From: an uncultured Oceanospirillaceae bacterium
Lineage (GTDB): Bacteria > Pseudomonadota > Gammaproteobacteria > Pseudomonadales > Balneatricaceae
Direction: 5' to 3'
Assembly: GCA_937138495.1 (NCBI GenBank)
Contig: CAKZPE010000032.1
Location: 1 to 64,000 of the forward strand
Length of the DNA: 64,000 nucleotides
Positions 9,211-18,708 of the stretch are shown one piece after another; the stretch's first letter is position 1, and every line of letters starts with the position of its first letter. The translations under genes and the position numbers were made by a program. The notes under the pieces were generated by a model that was not told the origin of the DNA, did not search any database, and saw only the letters and a list, made by a program, of their open reading frames with translations.

Positions 9211-11547
9211 TCAGTTGCGCAGCGGTTTTCCGGTCAGCAGCATATGTTCAATGCGTGCCAACGTATCCGGGTGGCGGATAATCTGCATAAAGTGCTGCCG
9301 TTCCAGTTGCAGCAGATCATCCTCGGTCAGTGGCTCGGAAGGATCGGTATCGCCGCCGGCCATAATGTCTGCCACATGCAGTGAGACGGTCTGATCGTGT
9401 CGGGTGGCTTTACCGTTGCGCACGAAACCGTTTACCGCCATTTCAAAGGCCAGTTTGCCGCTGCTGCCGGGCAGGGCGTAAGTCGCCGGTTGTGGTGGCT
9501 GATAATCTTCAGCCAGTTTCAAAGCGCTAGCTTTGGCATCCGCCAGCAGGCGGTCGCGGTTCATGGTGATGTTGTCATCGGGCCGCAAAATCAGATTGTT
9601 GCGGGCCTGTTCTGCGGATTTAGCCACTGCCGCGGTTGAGATCAGTTCAAAGACTTTTGCTGCCGCTGGCATCGGGCCCTGCGGGTAATCCGGTTTTTGC
9701 TGCCAGCGGGCAAGCATTTCTTTACAGCCGCCCCAGGCCGGTACCAGGCCGACGCCCACTTCAACCAGCCCGGTATAGGTTTCTGTATGGGCCTGAATAG
9801 CATCACTGTGCAGCAACACTTCACAGCCGCCCCCCAGCGCCAGACCACTGGGGGCACTGACCACCGGGAAGGGCGCATATTTAAGGGCTTTAAAGGTTTG
9901 CTGGCCGGCGGCCACCATGGCCTCAATGTCCTGCCAGGCGGCGATATTGGCGGTGAACATCGCCAGACCAAGGTTGGCTCCGACAGAGAAATTCTCCCCT
10001 TCGTTGTAAATCACCAGAGCTTTGTATCCCCGTTTAACCCGTGCGATGCTCTGGTGCAACAGGCTCATGATATCCGGATCCAGTGAGTTCATTTTGGAGG
10101 TGAATTCGAAACAGAGTATGCCGTCATCAATATCCCAGACGGCAGCTGAGGCATTTTTTAACAGTGGCTGGCGCTGGCGTTTAATGTCTGAGAGTAGTAA
10201 CACGCCTTCGGGACGTATCAGGGGCTGATAACGGCCGTAAACGTCCATAAAGTGCAGTTTGTCAGTGTTTCCCTGATAATCCTGCAAGGTATACAGGGGG
10301 CGGCGGGCGGTGGTGGCCAGCATGGCCGGCAGGCTGAAACCGTCGGTCTGTAAATGTTCTGCCAGCCAGCCTGTCCCCAGGATATCCATCAGCTCGAAGG
10401 GGCCGTATTTCCAGTTATAACCCAGTCGCATGGCCGCATCGATGGCGGTAATATCTTCAGCAACTTCTCCTGCCAGACTGGCGGCATAACTGAGGGTCTG
10501 GGCCATGACCCGCCAGGTATACTGACCGTATTTATCATCCCGGGTAAGCAGGTTGCTCAGTTTATGCACCCGGGTGTCCGCGCCGGGTACTTTTGGTCTG
10601 CGCGCCGGACTGTATTCGCCATCATTCAGACAGATTACTTCTTTAACGGGAGGGTTCTGGCGGCGGTCCAGCCGGTAAAAACCGCCCTTGCCTTTACGGC
10701 CGGTGTAACCCTGGCTGATCATATTGTCGATCAGGGGCAGGTGCCGTTGCAGCTGGACGAAGGGGTCGTGTTCCGGCAGGGCCTGACACATGGCGCCGAC
10801 GATGGCAGGCATCAGGTCAATGCCCACCAGATCCATCAGCCCGAATACGCCGGTTTTCGGTACCCCGCAGGGCTTACTGAGCAGTGCGTCAGCCTCTTCA
10901 ATGCTGAGCCCCATGTCGATGGCTTCAACCAGCGCACAATAGATCCAGAAAATCCCCAGCCGGTTGGCAATAAAGCCCGGGCTGTCTTTACAGTGGATGA
11001 CCGTTTTACCCAGTTTAAGATCAGCAAAGTGTTCCAGTTGCTGCATGGCTTCCGGGCGCATTTCACCGGCGACGGTTTCCAGCAGGCGCATATAACGGGG
11101 CGGGTTAAAAAAGTGCGTAATGCAAAAGTCGGCAGCAAAACTGTCTGGTAAACCCTGAACAAGGTAATGCAGGGGCAGGGTGGAGGTATTGGATGAGACA
11201 ATGCTGCCGGGCTTACGGACTGCGTCTATCTGTGTATAGAGTGTTTGCTTGAGGCTAAGATTTTCGCTGACCGCTTCGATAATCCAGTCACAGTCGGCGA
11301 TTAAATGCAGATGGTCATCAATATTCAGGGGGCTAATAAAACGGCTGTTACGCTTATGAGTCAGGGCTTCCGGGCTGGCTTTCAGTAACCGGCTAACCGC
11401 GGCTTTGGCAATGCAGCTGCGTTCTGTTTCTGTGTCAGAGACTCTGTCCAGCAGCAGCACCGGTACCCCTGCATTAGCGATGACAGCGGCAATGCCGGCT
11501 CCCATGGCACCGGCGCCGATAACGGCGACCTGTTTAATGCTGTTCAT
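9211..11547 (-). CDS. 3-hydroxyacyl-CoA dehydrogenase / enoyl-CoA hydratase fusion
   Basis: This 778-residue bifunctional beta-oxidation enzyme begins with the NAD-binding motif VAVIGAGAMGAGIA. The dehydrogenase half has SNTSTLPLHYL, FFNPPRYMRLLE and the FIANRLG segment, followed by the C-terminal dehydrogenase repeats. A crotonase domain follows from about residue 475 (SVGANLGLAMFT, SGLALGGGCEVLLHSDA). It hydrates enoyl-CoA and oxidises the resulting 3-hydroxyacyl-CoA. The order, dehydrogenase first, is the reverse of E. coli FadB and fits the FadN/AcdH type. I start at 11547 because that ATG overlaps the thiolase stop (TGATG), implying translational coupling; a longer in-frame start at 11595 lies inside the thiolase gene. 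Confidence 0.92.
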   Translation of the reverse strand: MNSIKQVAVIGAGAMGAGIAAVIANAGVPVLLLDRVSDTETERSCIAKAAVSRLLKASPEALTHKRNSRFISPLNIDDHLHLIADCDWIIEAVSENLSLKQTLYTQIDAVRKPGSIVSSNTSTLPLHYLVQGLPDSFAADFCITHFFNPPRYMRLLETVAGEMRPEAMQQLEHFADLKLGKTVIHCKDSPGFIANRLGIFWIYCALVEAIDMGLSIEEADALLSKPCGVPKTGVFGLMDLVGIDLMPAIVGAMCQALPEHDPFVQLQRHLPLIDNMISQGYTGRKGKGGFYRLDRRQNPPVKEVICLNDGEYSPARRPKVPGADTRVHKLSNLLTRDDKYGQYTWRVMAQTLSYAASLAGEVAEDITAIDAAMRLGYNWKYGPFELMDILGTGWLAEHLQTDGFSLPAMLATTARRPLYTLQDYQGNTDKLHFMDVYGRYQPLIRPEGVLLLSDIKRQRQPLLKNASAAVWDIDDGILCFEFTSKMNSLDPDIMSLLHQSIARVKRGYKALVIYNEGENFSVGANLGLAMFTANIAAWQDIEAMVAAGQQTFKALKYAPFPVVSAPSGLALGGGCEVLLHSDAIQAHTETYTGLVEVGVGLVPAWGGCKEMLARWQQKPDYPQGPMPAAAKVFELISTAAVAKSAEQARNNLILRPDDNITMNRDRLLADAKASALKLAEDYQPPQPATYALPGSSGKLAFEMAVNGFVRNGKATRHDQTVSLHVADIMAGGDTDPSEPLTEDDLLQLERQHFMQIIRHPDTLARIEHMLLTGKPLRN

Positions 11548-12671
11548 CAGATAGCCTCCAGCAGTGTCGCTATCCCCTGACCGCCGCCGATACACTGGGT
11601 GGCCAGCGCGTATTGTCCGCCGGTTTGCTGTAACAGACTGGCAGCTTTACCGACAATCCGTGCCCCCGAGGCGCCCAGCGGATGGCCCAATGCAATGGCA
11701 CCGCCGTGAAGGTTGATTTTGTCCGGATCCAGTTCCAGTTCCCGGCTGCAGGCCAGCGCCTGGCTGGCGAAGGCTTCGTTCAGCTCGATGATATCCAGAT
11801 CACTGCTGTTCAGGCCGGCACGCTGCAGCGCTTTACGGCTGGCAGCAACCGGGCCCATTCCCATCACTTCGGGCGCGCAACCGGCCACCGCAACGGTCTT
11901 AATCCGTGCCAGGATGGGCAGGTTGTGCCGCCGGGCATAGCTTTCTGCGCACACCAGTACGGCGGCTGCACCGTCGGTTAGTGGTGAACTGGTACCAGCC
12001 GTGACACTGCCGTCGCTGACAAACGCGGGGTTCAGCCCTGCCAGGCCTTCAGCGCTGGTCTCTCCGCGGATACAGCCGTCCTGCTGAAGCTCTTCAAGTG
12101 GAATAATTTCGTCACTGAGTAAGCCTTCCTGCTGAGCGTGCAGGGCTTTTTGCTGGGAACTGACAGCAAAGGCTTCCTGTGCGTCACGGCTGATATTGTA
12201 ATGCTCAGCGACTACCTCGGCAGTCTCTCCCATCGACATGTATATCCGGGCGTTTTCTTTATACAGCTTAGGGTTGGGCAGGGGGTTATACCCCATCATC
12301 GGGATACGGCTCATGCTTTCGACGCCCGCGCAGATAAAGGCTTCCCCTGCCCCCATCGCAATGCTGCCGGAAGCCATATGGACGGTTTGCATCGAAGAAC
12401 CGCACCAGCGGTTGATGGTCGCGCCGGGAATACAGTCAGGCAGACGGCTGAGGAATACCAGCATCCGGGCCATATTCAGTCCCTGCTCGCCTTCGGGGAA
12501 TGCACAGCCACACAGCAGGTCTTCAATCTGCGTCGGGTTAATACCGCTGTTACGGACCAGCCCGCGGATAACCTTGGCGGCAAGGGTGTCCGGACGTACC
12601 CGGGCCAGAGCGCCTTTATGGGCGAAGTCGAAGGGGGAGCGGCAATAGCCGGCGATCACTGCGTGTTCCAT
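11547..12671 (-). CDS. Acetyl-CoA C-acyltransferase (3-ketoacyl-CoA thiolase)
   Basis: This 374-residue thiolase cleaves 3-ketoacyl-CoA to acetyl-CoA and a shortened acyl-CoA. The nucleophilic cysteine is Cys90 in [10 protein letters not shown]. The NEAFASQAL segment, the histidine of [17 protein letters not shown] and the second cysteine in CIGGGQG complete the active site. AGGA lies about nine bases before the ATG. It is cotranscribed with the downstream fusion gene through a one-base stop/start overlap and follows the merR gene by 28 bases. The missing beta-oxidation activities are directly adjacent, so this is the thiolase of a self-sufficient fatty acid module. Confidence 0.93.
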   Translation of the reverse strand: MEHAVIAGYCRSPFDFAHKGALARVRPDTLAAKVIRGLVRNSGINPTQIEDLLCGCAFPEGEQGLNMARMLVFLSRLPDCIPGATINRWCGSSMQTVHMASGSIAMGAGEAFICAGVESMSRIPMMGYNPLPNPKLYKENARIYMSMGETAEVVAEHYNISRDAQEAFAVSSQQKALHAQQEGLLSDEIIPLEELQQDGCIRGETSAEGLAGLNPAFVSDGSVTAGTSSPLTDGAAAVLVCAESYARRHNLPILARIKTVAVAGCAPEVMGMGPVAASRKALQRAGLNSSDLDIIELNEAFASQALACSRELELDPDKINLHGGAIALGHPLGASGARIVGKAASLLQQTGGQYALATQCIGGGQGIATLLEAI

Positions 12672-12699
12672 AATGCATTCCTGCCTGTCCTGTGTGCTG

Positions 12700-13110
12700 T
12701 TAATGGTCGGTACGGTCTGTCTTGCGGGTTGTATTGCTCAGGGCATCCAGACACTGGGTGCGGATATCCCTGAGTTCTTCCAGTACCTGCAGCAGGGCGT
12801 CCTGCTGGCTTTCCAGATTCTCTATCCGGGCGCAGACTTTTTTATACAGCAGTTGGAGCTGTTCTGTCTGCTGAATATCTGTGGCGTAGAGGTCGAGAAA
12901 CTCACCAATGTCTGCCAGTGAAAACCCCAGCCGCTTGCCCCGCAGAATCAGTTTTAGCCGGGCTTTATCCTTTCCTGTATAGATGCGCGTATTGCCGGCC
13001 CGTTCCGGAGAAAGTAAATCTTTACTCTCATAAAACCGAATAGTGCGCGGAGTGATGCCTAATTCCCGGGCCAGTTCCGGGACGGTATAAAATGCCGGTT
13101 TACTCATCAT
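12700..13110 (-). CDS. MerR family transcriptional regulator of the fad operon
   Basis: This 136-residue MerR protein has the winged helix at the N-terminus (YTVPELARELGITPRTIRFY, then ERAGNTRIYT) and a C-terminal coiled coil of about residues 80-120. It lacks the cysteine pattern of metal-sensing members and resembles the acyl-CoA or amino-acid-responsive subgroup found with liu and fad genes. The first ATG abuts the fadD stop (TGA directly followed by ATG), so it is translationally linked to fadD and sits inside the operon it probably controls. The ligand cannot be read from the sequence; an acyl-CoA is a reasonable inference. A candidate dyad lies upstream of fadD. Confidence 0.88.
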   Translation of the reverse strand: MMSKPAFYTVPELARELGITPRTIRFYESKDLLSPERAGNTRIYTGKDKARLKLILRGKRLGFSLADIGEFLDLYATDIQQTEQLQLLYKKVCARIENLESQQDALLQVLEELRDIRTQCLDALSNTTRKTDRTDH

Positions 13111-14739
13111 TCATGCCCGGGCCGTTGCTCCGGCTCTGGCCTGCTGTTCTTCAACCAGTTCTTTCTTCGACAACTTGCCGACCATGGTTTTAGGCAGGTC
13201 TTCACGGATTTCGATGTCTTTTGGCATTTCTATCCGGGATAAACGGTCATCCAGAAAGGCTTTGATAGCCGCGCTGTCCAGGTCTTCATAGCCTGCCGCC
13301 AGTTTAACGAAAGCCTTGGGTGCCTGGCCCCGGTATTCATCGTCGATACCGATGACAATCGCTTCGGCAATGCCCGGGTGGCAGTAAAGCGCATCTTCAA
13401 TGTGTCGCGGATAGACGTTATAGCCGGAACAGATAATCAGGTCTTTAATGCGGTCCACCAGGAAGATATACCCTTCTTCGTCGGCGTAGCCGATATCGCC
13501 ACTGTGCAGACCGCCGTTGATAATGGTGCTGGCGGTGGCTTCCGGCCGTTGCCAGTAGCCCATCATCACCTGTGGTCCGCTAATGACGATTTCACCTTTT
13601 TCACCCTGAGGGACTTCTTTACCCGGTTCCGCCGGGTCCTGAATGCTGATACGGGTGTTTTCCAGTGGCAGACCAATAGAGCCGGCTTTTATTTTGCCTT
13701 CAAAGGGATTCACCGTGGCCACCGGGCCGCATTCGGTGAGGCCGTAACCTTCCACCAGTTTGCAACCGGTAGCGTCTTCAAAACTGGTTTTGGTCTGAAC
13801 CGGCAATGGTGCGCCGCCGGAAATACAGTAGGTCAGGCTGGATAGATTAAGCTTGCTCAGGTTTGGCGCATTGTTGATGGCGGTATAGATAGTCGGTACG
13901 CCGGGAAACAGTGTCGCCCCTTTGGTTTGCAGGGTTTTCAGCAGCTGGTTTAGCTCAAACCGGGGCAACAGAATCAGCTCAGCACCGATGGATATACCGA
14001 AGTTCATCACCACTGTCATGGCGAATACGTGGAAAAACGGCAGGACTCCGAGCATCTTTTCTTCGCCTTCCACAACCGTGGGAATGCACTGGCGGATCTG
14101 CAGAGTGTTAGCGGCAATATTGCCGTGGCTGAGCATAGCGCCTTTGGGCTGACCGGTGGTACCGCCGGTATATTGCAGCACGGCCAGATCATCCGGTTGC
14201 GGGGTAACGGCAGTGAAATGACCGTCGGTATTGCTCAGCCGGGTAAACGACATGTGCGCCGGATCTTTCGGAAAATCGGCAATTTCGGAACGCTTAAGTA
14301 CTTTAAACAACACGCTTTTCACCGGTGGCAGAATGTCCGACATGGCACAAACGATGATTCGCTGTAATCCGGTGGTTTCCAGGCAGGCATGAACCTTGGG
14401 ATAAATCTGCTTAAGGTTCAGCGTAATCATGATTTCAGTGTCAGAATCGTCAATCTGATAGGCAATTTCAGACAGTGAATAGAGAGGGTTAAAGTTCACC
14501 ACGGTGCCACCGGCTTTGAGAATGGCGTAATAGCAAATCAGGTGATACGGGGTATTCGGCAGGCATAAGCCAACTTTACTGCCTTTTCGCACCCCCAGTT
14601 GCTGCAGGCCTTTAGCGGTTCGGTTTACCAGTTCATCTATTTCGCGATAGCTGTATTTTTTATCCAGAAAGTCGACACAGAGGTTCTCAGGAAAACGGCT
14701 GACGGCCTGATCAAAGTAACTGATAACGCTTGTATTCAT
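13111..14739 (-). CDS. fadD: Long-chain fatty acid-CoA ligase (FadD type)
   Basis: This 542-residue AMP-forming ligase activates fatty acids to acyl-CoA. The P-loop-like YTGGTTGQPKGAMLSH, the EGYGLTECGPVATVNP motif, the HSGDIGYADEEGYIFLVDR hinge region and the PKTMVGKLSKKEL catalytic lysine region are all present. GGGAG lies nine bases before the ATG. It follows fadL on the same strand after 181 bases and leads the fadD-merR-thiolase-fusion-dehydrogenase operon. The name follows family membership and context; short or branched substrates are not excluded. Confidence 0.9.
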   Translation of the reverse strand: MNTSVISYFDQAVSRFPENLCVDFLDKKYSYREIDELVNRTAKGLQQLGVRKGSKVGLCLPNTPYHLICYYAILKAGGTVVNFNPLYSLSEIAYQIDDSDTEIMITLNLKQIYPKVHACLETTGLQRIIVCAMSDILPPVKSVLFKVLKRSEIADFPKDPAHMSFTRLSNTDGHFTAVTPQPDDLAVLQYTGGTTGQPKGAMLSHGNIAANTLQIRQCIPTVVEGEEKMLGVLPFFHVFAMTVVMNFGISIGAELILLPRFELNQLLKTLQTKGATLFPGVPTIYTAINNAPNLSKLNLSSLTYCISGGAPLPVQTKTSFEDATGCKLVEGYGLTECGPVATVNPFEGKIKAGSIGLPLENTRISIQDPAEPGKEVPQGEKGEIVISGPQVMMGYWQRPEATASTIINGGLHSGDIGYADEEGYIFLVDRIKDLIICSGYNVYPRHIEDALYCHPGIAEAIVIGIDDEYRGQAPKAFVKLAAGYEDLDSAAIKAFLDDRLSRIEMPKDIEIREDLPKTMVGKLSKKELVEEQQARAGATARA

Positions 14740-14784
14740 GTCACTGCTCCCGGGGTTGTGTCCTTTGGGATGCGCATGACGGCG

Positions 14785-14818
14785 ACTTAACTTAAAGCGT
14801 CAGGCGCTATAAGTAAGT
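14785..14818 (-). promoter_or_regulatory. Imperfect dyad upstream of fadD, candidate MerR operator
   Basis: Reading the plus strand, ACTTAACTTAAAGCG at 14785-14799 is mirrored by GGCGCTATAAGTAAGT at 14803-14818 with small mismatches. The dyad is 46-79 bases before the fadD start, where a MerR protein would bind between the -35 and -10 boxes. A second inverted pair, GGTCACT (14832-14838) and AGTGACC (14861-14867), lies between it and the fadL stop. The link to the MerR protein is inferred. Confidence 0.4.
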
Positions 14819-14920
14819 GTAGTTCCCTATAGGTCACTTGCAATTGCAGTACGTGAGGTGAGTGACCGGAAAACTGTCGCTTTGCCCCGCAGGCGCAGGG
14901 CATCGGAGAGATTGAAAACG

Positions 14921-16183
14921 TTAAAACCGCATGACCAGCCCCAGGCTGAGAATATCCACTGAAGAGTCAAACTGGCCGGAATAACGGGTGGGTACAGCGG
15001 CGCTGGTGCGGCTGTCTGATACCCTGGCGTCTTTGGTAAAGATGTGTGAATAGCCAATGTTAAGGCGGGTATCCGGTGTAAGCTGGTAGGCCGCGCCTAC
15101 AGACGCCCAGGTGCGGTCAGCATCCGGAATGCCGGCGGAGCGATATGCATCGTTAGCGGCACCTTCATCGTAGGCAACGCCAAATTTTAACTGCAGTTTG
15201 TTACTGTACTGATAATTGGCGCCAACGGCGGCGAAAACAGTGTCCTGCCAGAAATAATCCGTGGTGGATATATGCGCACCGGTATCGCTGTTGTTGATGA
15301 CTAACTGATCCAGCTGTGACCAGTCCGTCCAGGCAAGGTCAGCCAGCAGTGTCCAGCGATCATTGACCTCCTGATACCAGCCGACAGATGCAATGGCAGG
15401 CAAGGTAATGCGGGTATCAGCGTTCTGGGTGCTGATACCGGCAACCTTCACGGTGCCTTCAAGTGTGTGTTTAATCTGAGAGCGGTAATTCAGCCCGATC
15501 CGGCCATGTTCACTGTATTCCCAGAGCAGGCCCAGCCCGTATCCCCAGCCGGTATCATCCGCCTCAATAATTGATGAGGTAGCGCTGTTCAGGCCGGTGG
15601 TAATTTGCCGGGTGAGGGTACCCTCAACCTTGTTGAATTGCAGGCTGGCACCGAGGGAGAGACTGTCGGTTAGCCGGTAGGCAACAGCCGGGGCAATGTT
15701 GAGGGTTTTAATCTCGCTTTTAACGTTAGCGTTGGCGCCTACCCAGTCAGCGTCGTATTCAGTGGATAAACCAAAAGGCACGGTGATGGCCAGGCCGACT
15801 TTTACTGACTCAGACTCCCCCCAGACTGCAAACAGAGAAGGCACCAGGGCATCTTCACCGCCATTTTGCCGGGTATCAGTAAAGGGGGTGCCGGCGGTTG
15901 AGTTGCTGCCGTGTTTGTATTCTGCGCTGGGGGCAATGTAGGACAGGTTTATTTCTGTCTGGGTGCCCTGCAGACGGGTCATTCCGGCAGGGTTATAAAA
16001 GATTGTACCGGGGTCCTGTGCTTTGGCGGTCTGGCCGGCGAATGAATTGCCCTGGCCTTCGGCGCTTTGCTCCTTCAGCTGAAAGCCGGCGGCCTGAATC
16101 AGGGAAGATGAAGCGATGCCGAGCGTGATGGCGCAGCTTCGGATAAAGGCACAGTTCAGGGGAACAGAACGGAATAACAGCAT
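14921..16183 (-). CDS. fadL: OmpP1/FadL family outer membrane transporter
   Basis: This is a 420-residue outer membrane beta-barrel for long-chain fatty acids. The mature start AAGFQLKEQSAEGQGNSFAG and TIFYNPAGMTRLQGTQ (the NPA motif) are FadL hallmarks, and the chain ends in a typical LSLGLVMRF strand with terminal phenylalanine. The signal peptide runs to about residue 31. I use the ATG at 16183, which has GGAG eight bases upstream, rather than the longer frame from 16216. It lies directly upstream of fadD on the same strand, so uptake and activation genes are paired. It diverges from rhlE. Confidence 0.9.
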   Translation of the reverse strand: MLLFRSVPLNCAFIRSCAITLGIASSSLIQAAGFQLKEQSAEGQGNSFAGQTAKAQDPGTIFYNPAGMTRLQGTQTEINLSYIAPSAEYKHGSNSTAGTPFTDTRQNGGEDALVPSLFAVWGESESVKVGLAITVPFGLSTEYDADWVGANANVKSEIKTLNIAPAVAYRLTDSLSLGASLQFNKVEGTLTRQITTGLNSATSSIIEADDTGWGYGLGLLWEYSEHGRIGLNYRSQIKHTLEGTVKVAGISTQNADTRITLPAIASVGWYQEVNDRWTLLADLAWTDWSQLDQLVINNSDTGAHISTTDYFWQDTVFAAVGANYQYSNKLQLKFGVAYDEGAANDAYRSAGIPDADRTWASVGAAYQLTPDTRLNIGYSHIFTKDARVSDSRTSAAVPTRYSGQFDSSVDILSLGLVMRF

Positions 16184-16413
16184 AGATTCTCCGCAGCGAC
16201 ACCAGTGACAGACCAAGGTTATCAGGTGCCTTCAGGTTCTTATTATTCAATGCAATACGTTGTTTTTACTTAACCGCCGGGTAACTTTACAGAATCTTAA
16301 TGGCAGGATCAGCTCCGAATGGGATATTCGGGGAAAACGGCGTGTAAATCCTCTACAATAGGCGCAATTTTAATAGATTCGACCTGATAAAGGTCGCCGG
16401 AAAAGGTTTTGCC

Positions 16414-17673
16414 ATGAAGTTCTCCTCTCTCGATTTATCCGCCGACCTGTTAAGTGCGCTGGATGCCTGCGGGTATACCGACATGACGCCCGTACAGCAG
16501 CAGGCCATTGTGCCGGCGCGCCGTGGTAAGGATATTCTGGCCAATGCCCAGACCGGTACCGGTAAAACCGCCGCTTTTGCGTTACCGGTTCTTCAGCAGA
16601 TGACGGAACGTCCCAAAGCCGTTCTGCCGGGTCATGTCCGTGCGCTGATTCTGACGCCGACCCGGGAGCTGGCTGAGCAGCTGGCCGATACCATTGGCCG
16701 TTATGCGCAGAATTTGCCGCTAAGTGTGTTGGCGCTGTATGGCGGTACGACGGCGGCAAAGCAGGCGAATAAGCTGGCGAAAGGCGTGGATGTACTGATT
16801 GCTACCCCCGGCCGCCTGATCGAACACGCGGTGGAATGTAACCTGTATCTGTCGCAGGTCGAGTTTCTGGTGCTGGATGAAGCAGACCGGATGCTGGATA
16901 TGGGCTTTTTGTCTGATGTCAGCAAAATCCTGCAACAGACCCCGGAAAGCCGTCAGAGCCTGCTGTTCTCCGCGACCATTTCGCCGGAAGTGAATGAGCT
17001 GTCTAAGCAGCTGCTGAAGCGTCCGGAAGTGATCCGGGTGGCGAAGCAGAATGTGGTTGCCGATACCATCGACCATGTAGTGTATGAGATCGATGAACAG
17101 CGTAAGCCGGAGCTGTTTGCCAGGCTGATTAAAGAAGAAAACTGGTTTCAGGTACTGGTATTTACCAGTACCAAGGCACAGGCTGACAGTCTGGCGGTGG
17201 ATCTGAAAGTTGACGGCATTAAAGGGGTTATCTGCCACGGCGATATCAGCCAGGGCGCCCGTCGCCGGGCGCTGGCAGACTTTAAATCCGGCAAAGTACA
17301 GGTACTGATCGCCACCGAAGTCGCCGCCCGTGGTCTGGATATCCAGGGGCTGGAGCACGTAGTGAACTTTAACCTGCCGTATCTGGCGGAAGACTACGTA
17401 CATCGGGTGGGCCGTGCGGGCCGTGCCGGTATGCCGGGCAAAGCGATTTCCTTCGTCAGCCGGGAAGAAGAGCGCACTCTGAATGATATCGAACACCTGA
17501 TCGGCAGCCGCATTAAGCGGGTCTACATGGACGGTTTCGAAGTCAGTAAGCGTGAAGGCCTGAAAAAATACCTGAAAAAAGCCCGTAAAGCGCCGCGCAG
17601 CAATAAAGTGACCCGCACTAAGATTGTTAAATCTGCCGGGGCCGGTAAGAAGAAGCCTTCTAAGCGTAAGTAA
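16414..17673 (+). CDS. rhlE: DEAD-box RNA helicase (RhlE-like)
   Basis: This is a 419-residue ATP-dependent RNA helicase. In order it has the F-x-x-L Q-motif region (MTPVQQQAI), Walker A AQTGTGKT (45-52), PTRELAEQ, TPGRLIEH, DEAD (155-158), SAT (186-188) and HRVGRAGRAG. A lysine and arginine-rich tail of about 50 residues ends in KKKPSKRK and should bind RNA. Such helicases act in ribosome assembly, RNA decay or cold adaptation. It is monocistronic and divergent from fadL. The family is certain; the RhlE label over RhlB or SrmB is a judgement from overall layout. Confidence 0.88.
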   Translation: MKFSSLDLSADLLSALDACGYTDMTPVQQQAIVPARRGKDILANAQTGTGKTAAFALPVLQQMTERPKAVLPGHVRALILTPTRELAEQLADTIGRYAQNLPLSVLALYGGTTAAKQANKLAKGVDVLIATPGRLIEHAVECNLYLSQVEFLVLDEADRMLDMGFLSDVSKILQQTPESRQSLLFSATISPEVNELSKQLLKRPEVIRVAKQNVVADTIDHVVYEIDEQRKPELFARLIKEENWFQVLVFTSTKAQADSLAVDLKVDGIKGVICHGDISQGARRRALADFKSGKVQVLIATEVAARGLDIQGLEHVVNFNLPYLAEDYVHRVGRAGRAGMPGKAISFVSREEERTLNDIEHLIGSRIKRVYMDGFEVSKREGLKKYLKKARKAPRSNKVTRTKIVKSAGAGKKKPSKRK

Positions 17674-17789
17674 GTATGTTTCTGCTGATATGCAGAAGCT
17701 CTGACTGTTATTTTCGTCTATTGAGTCCGTTTATATTCTATAAGCGGACATCAATACAAAATGTATCTCCAGATTTGTTATACCGTACG

Positions 17790-18080
17790 TCAGTTATCTA
17801 AACGTTTTACCGCTTTTCGGTAAACATCACTGCGTTCACGTTTACCTACCGCTAATACGCTTACTGTAATGACATCATCTTCTACCTTGTAGACCAAACG
17901 GTAGCCAGACTGGTGCAGTTTGATTTTATACATGTTGATCGCTCCGGATAACTTAGTAGCCGGGACATGAGGATTCTCTAAGCGCTCAGCAAGTTTTTTC
18001 TTAAACTGATGTTGCAGTGAAGCGGTCAGTTTTTTCCATTCTTTGAGTGCGCTCTTCCTGAATTCGAGTTTATGGGTCAT
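17790..18080 (-). CDS. RelE/ParE family toxin
   Basis: This 96-residue basic protein has the RelE/StbE layout: MTHKLEFRKSALKEWKKL, then LSGAINMYKIKLHQSGYRLVYKV and a C-terminal VLAVGKRERSDVY. RelE toxins cut mRNA on the ribosome, and the arginine and tyrosine residues of the last two segments match the usual catalytic area. Its start lies inside the end of the antitoxin gene with an 11-base overlap, the standard antitoxin-toxin arrangement. It is the second gene of a two-gene operon between rhlE and the sox operon. Confidence 0.9.
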   Translation of the reverse strand: MTHKLEFRKSALKEWKKLTASLQHQFKKKLAERLENPHVPATKLSGAINMYKIKLHQSGYRLVYKVEDDVITVSVLAVGKRERSDVYRKAVKRLDN

Positions 18081-18318
18081 CCAAATTTACCGGTATGCTC
18101 TCTTCCAACGCACGTTCCTGAGCAATAGCAAGCAGTTCAAGATCTTCAAGCCTGTCCATCATCATTTCGTATGCTTCAGCGGGAACACAATAAAAAGCGG
18201 GTTCATTCCGGTTCAGCACAGCAACGGGTTCACCACAGGCGCTTGTTGCAACTTTCATGGGGTTAGCTTTCAGCTCAGTAATACTTGCAGCGACATCAGC
18301 TAAAATTCTGGTGGTCAT
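18070..18318 (-). CDS. Phd/YefM-type antitoxin
   Basis: This 82-residue partner of the RelE-like toxin has a Phd/YefM N-terminal DNA-binding domain (ILADVAASITELKANPMKV, then GEPVAVLNRNEPAFYCVPA) and an acidic C-terminus (LEESIPVNLDDP) that should wrap the toxin. AAAGGA lies about nine bases before the ATG. The palindrome at 18328-18338 overlaps this leader and may be the autoregulatory operator. A full type II toxin-antitoxin module is thus present and appears intact. Confidence 0.9.
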   Translation of the reverse strand: MTTRILADVAASITELKANPMKVATSACGEPVAVLNRNEPAFYCVPAEAYEMMMDRLEDLELLAIAQERALEESIPVNLDDP

Positions 18319-18708
18319 TTAACAGGTCCTTTAAAAGGTCTTTGTACAGGTTATTTTAGATTCATCCGACTGCTATAACAAGGTGCTGCATATCGCTGGC
18401 TATCCACTGTTAAAGGTCAGTTATACGGGAATTTTGCCATTATAAGAAAAAATTATTATGCGAAAAGTAAGGCTGTAAATTTCGTTTTTTGTATTTTTAT
18501 TGATCAGGTTTGTGAGTTTTTGGCAGAGATTCATGAGTTTTTTGTCGTTTTCAGCCCTTTTGATAAGCCCTCCTTTTTACCATTATTAGTATTACTACTA
18601 ATCCCTGCCAGGCGTTGCACCTGTTGGTTTTATTGCCGATATTGGACAGATTAAGGCGTGTTTTCGCACGTCAGGTCCTAACAAAATACCCGCGGTAGGG
18701 AGGCAATA
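18319..18708. other. 390-bp intergenic region upstream of the sox operon
   Basis: The region holds the divergent control regions of the antitoxin gene (minus strand) and of soxB (plus strand). CCTTTAAAAGG at 18328-18338 is a candidate autoregulatory site of the toxin-antitoxin pair. TTAGTA (18586-18591) and TACTAA (18596-18601), with a TTAC spacer, form a clean inverted repeat about 110 bases before soxB. The centre (18420-18600) is strongly T-rich. I see no glycine riboswitch motif and no open reading frame of note. GGGAGG precedes the soxB ATG. Confidence 0.6.
18586..18601 (+). promoter_or_regulatory. Inverted repeat TTAGTA-N4-TACTAA upstream of soxB
   Basis: The repeat is exact and sits in an AT-rich stretch 108 bases before the soxB start, a fair position for an operator. 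Which regulator would bind is not evident; AraC-type regulators of the GbdR/SouR group control sarcosine genes in Pseudomonas, but this site does not obviously match them. Confidence 0.35.

Noticed and set aside
10354-11151. A 265-codon plus-strand frame inside the hydroxyacyl-CoA dehydrogenase fusion gene.
   Set aside because: It is fully antisense to a well-supported enzyme gene and shows no domain pattern.
18319-18708. A glycine riboswitch in front of the sox operon.
   Set aside because: No tandem aptamer pattern or GGAGAG-type core was found in the leader.
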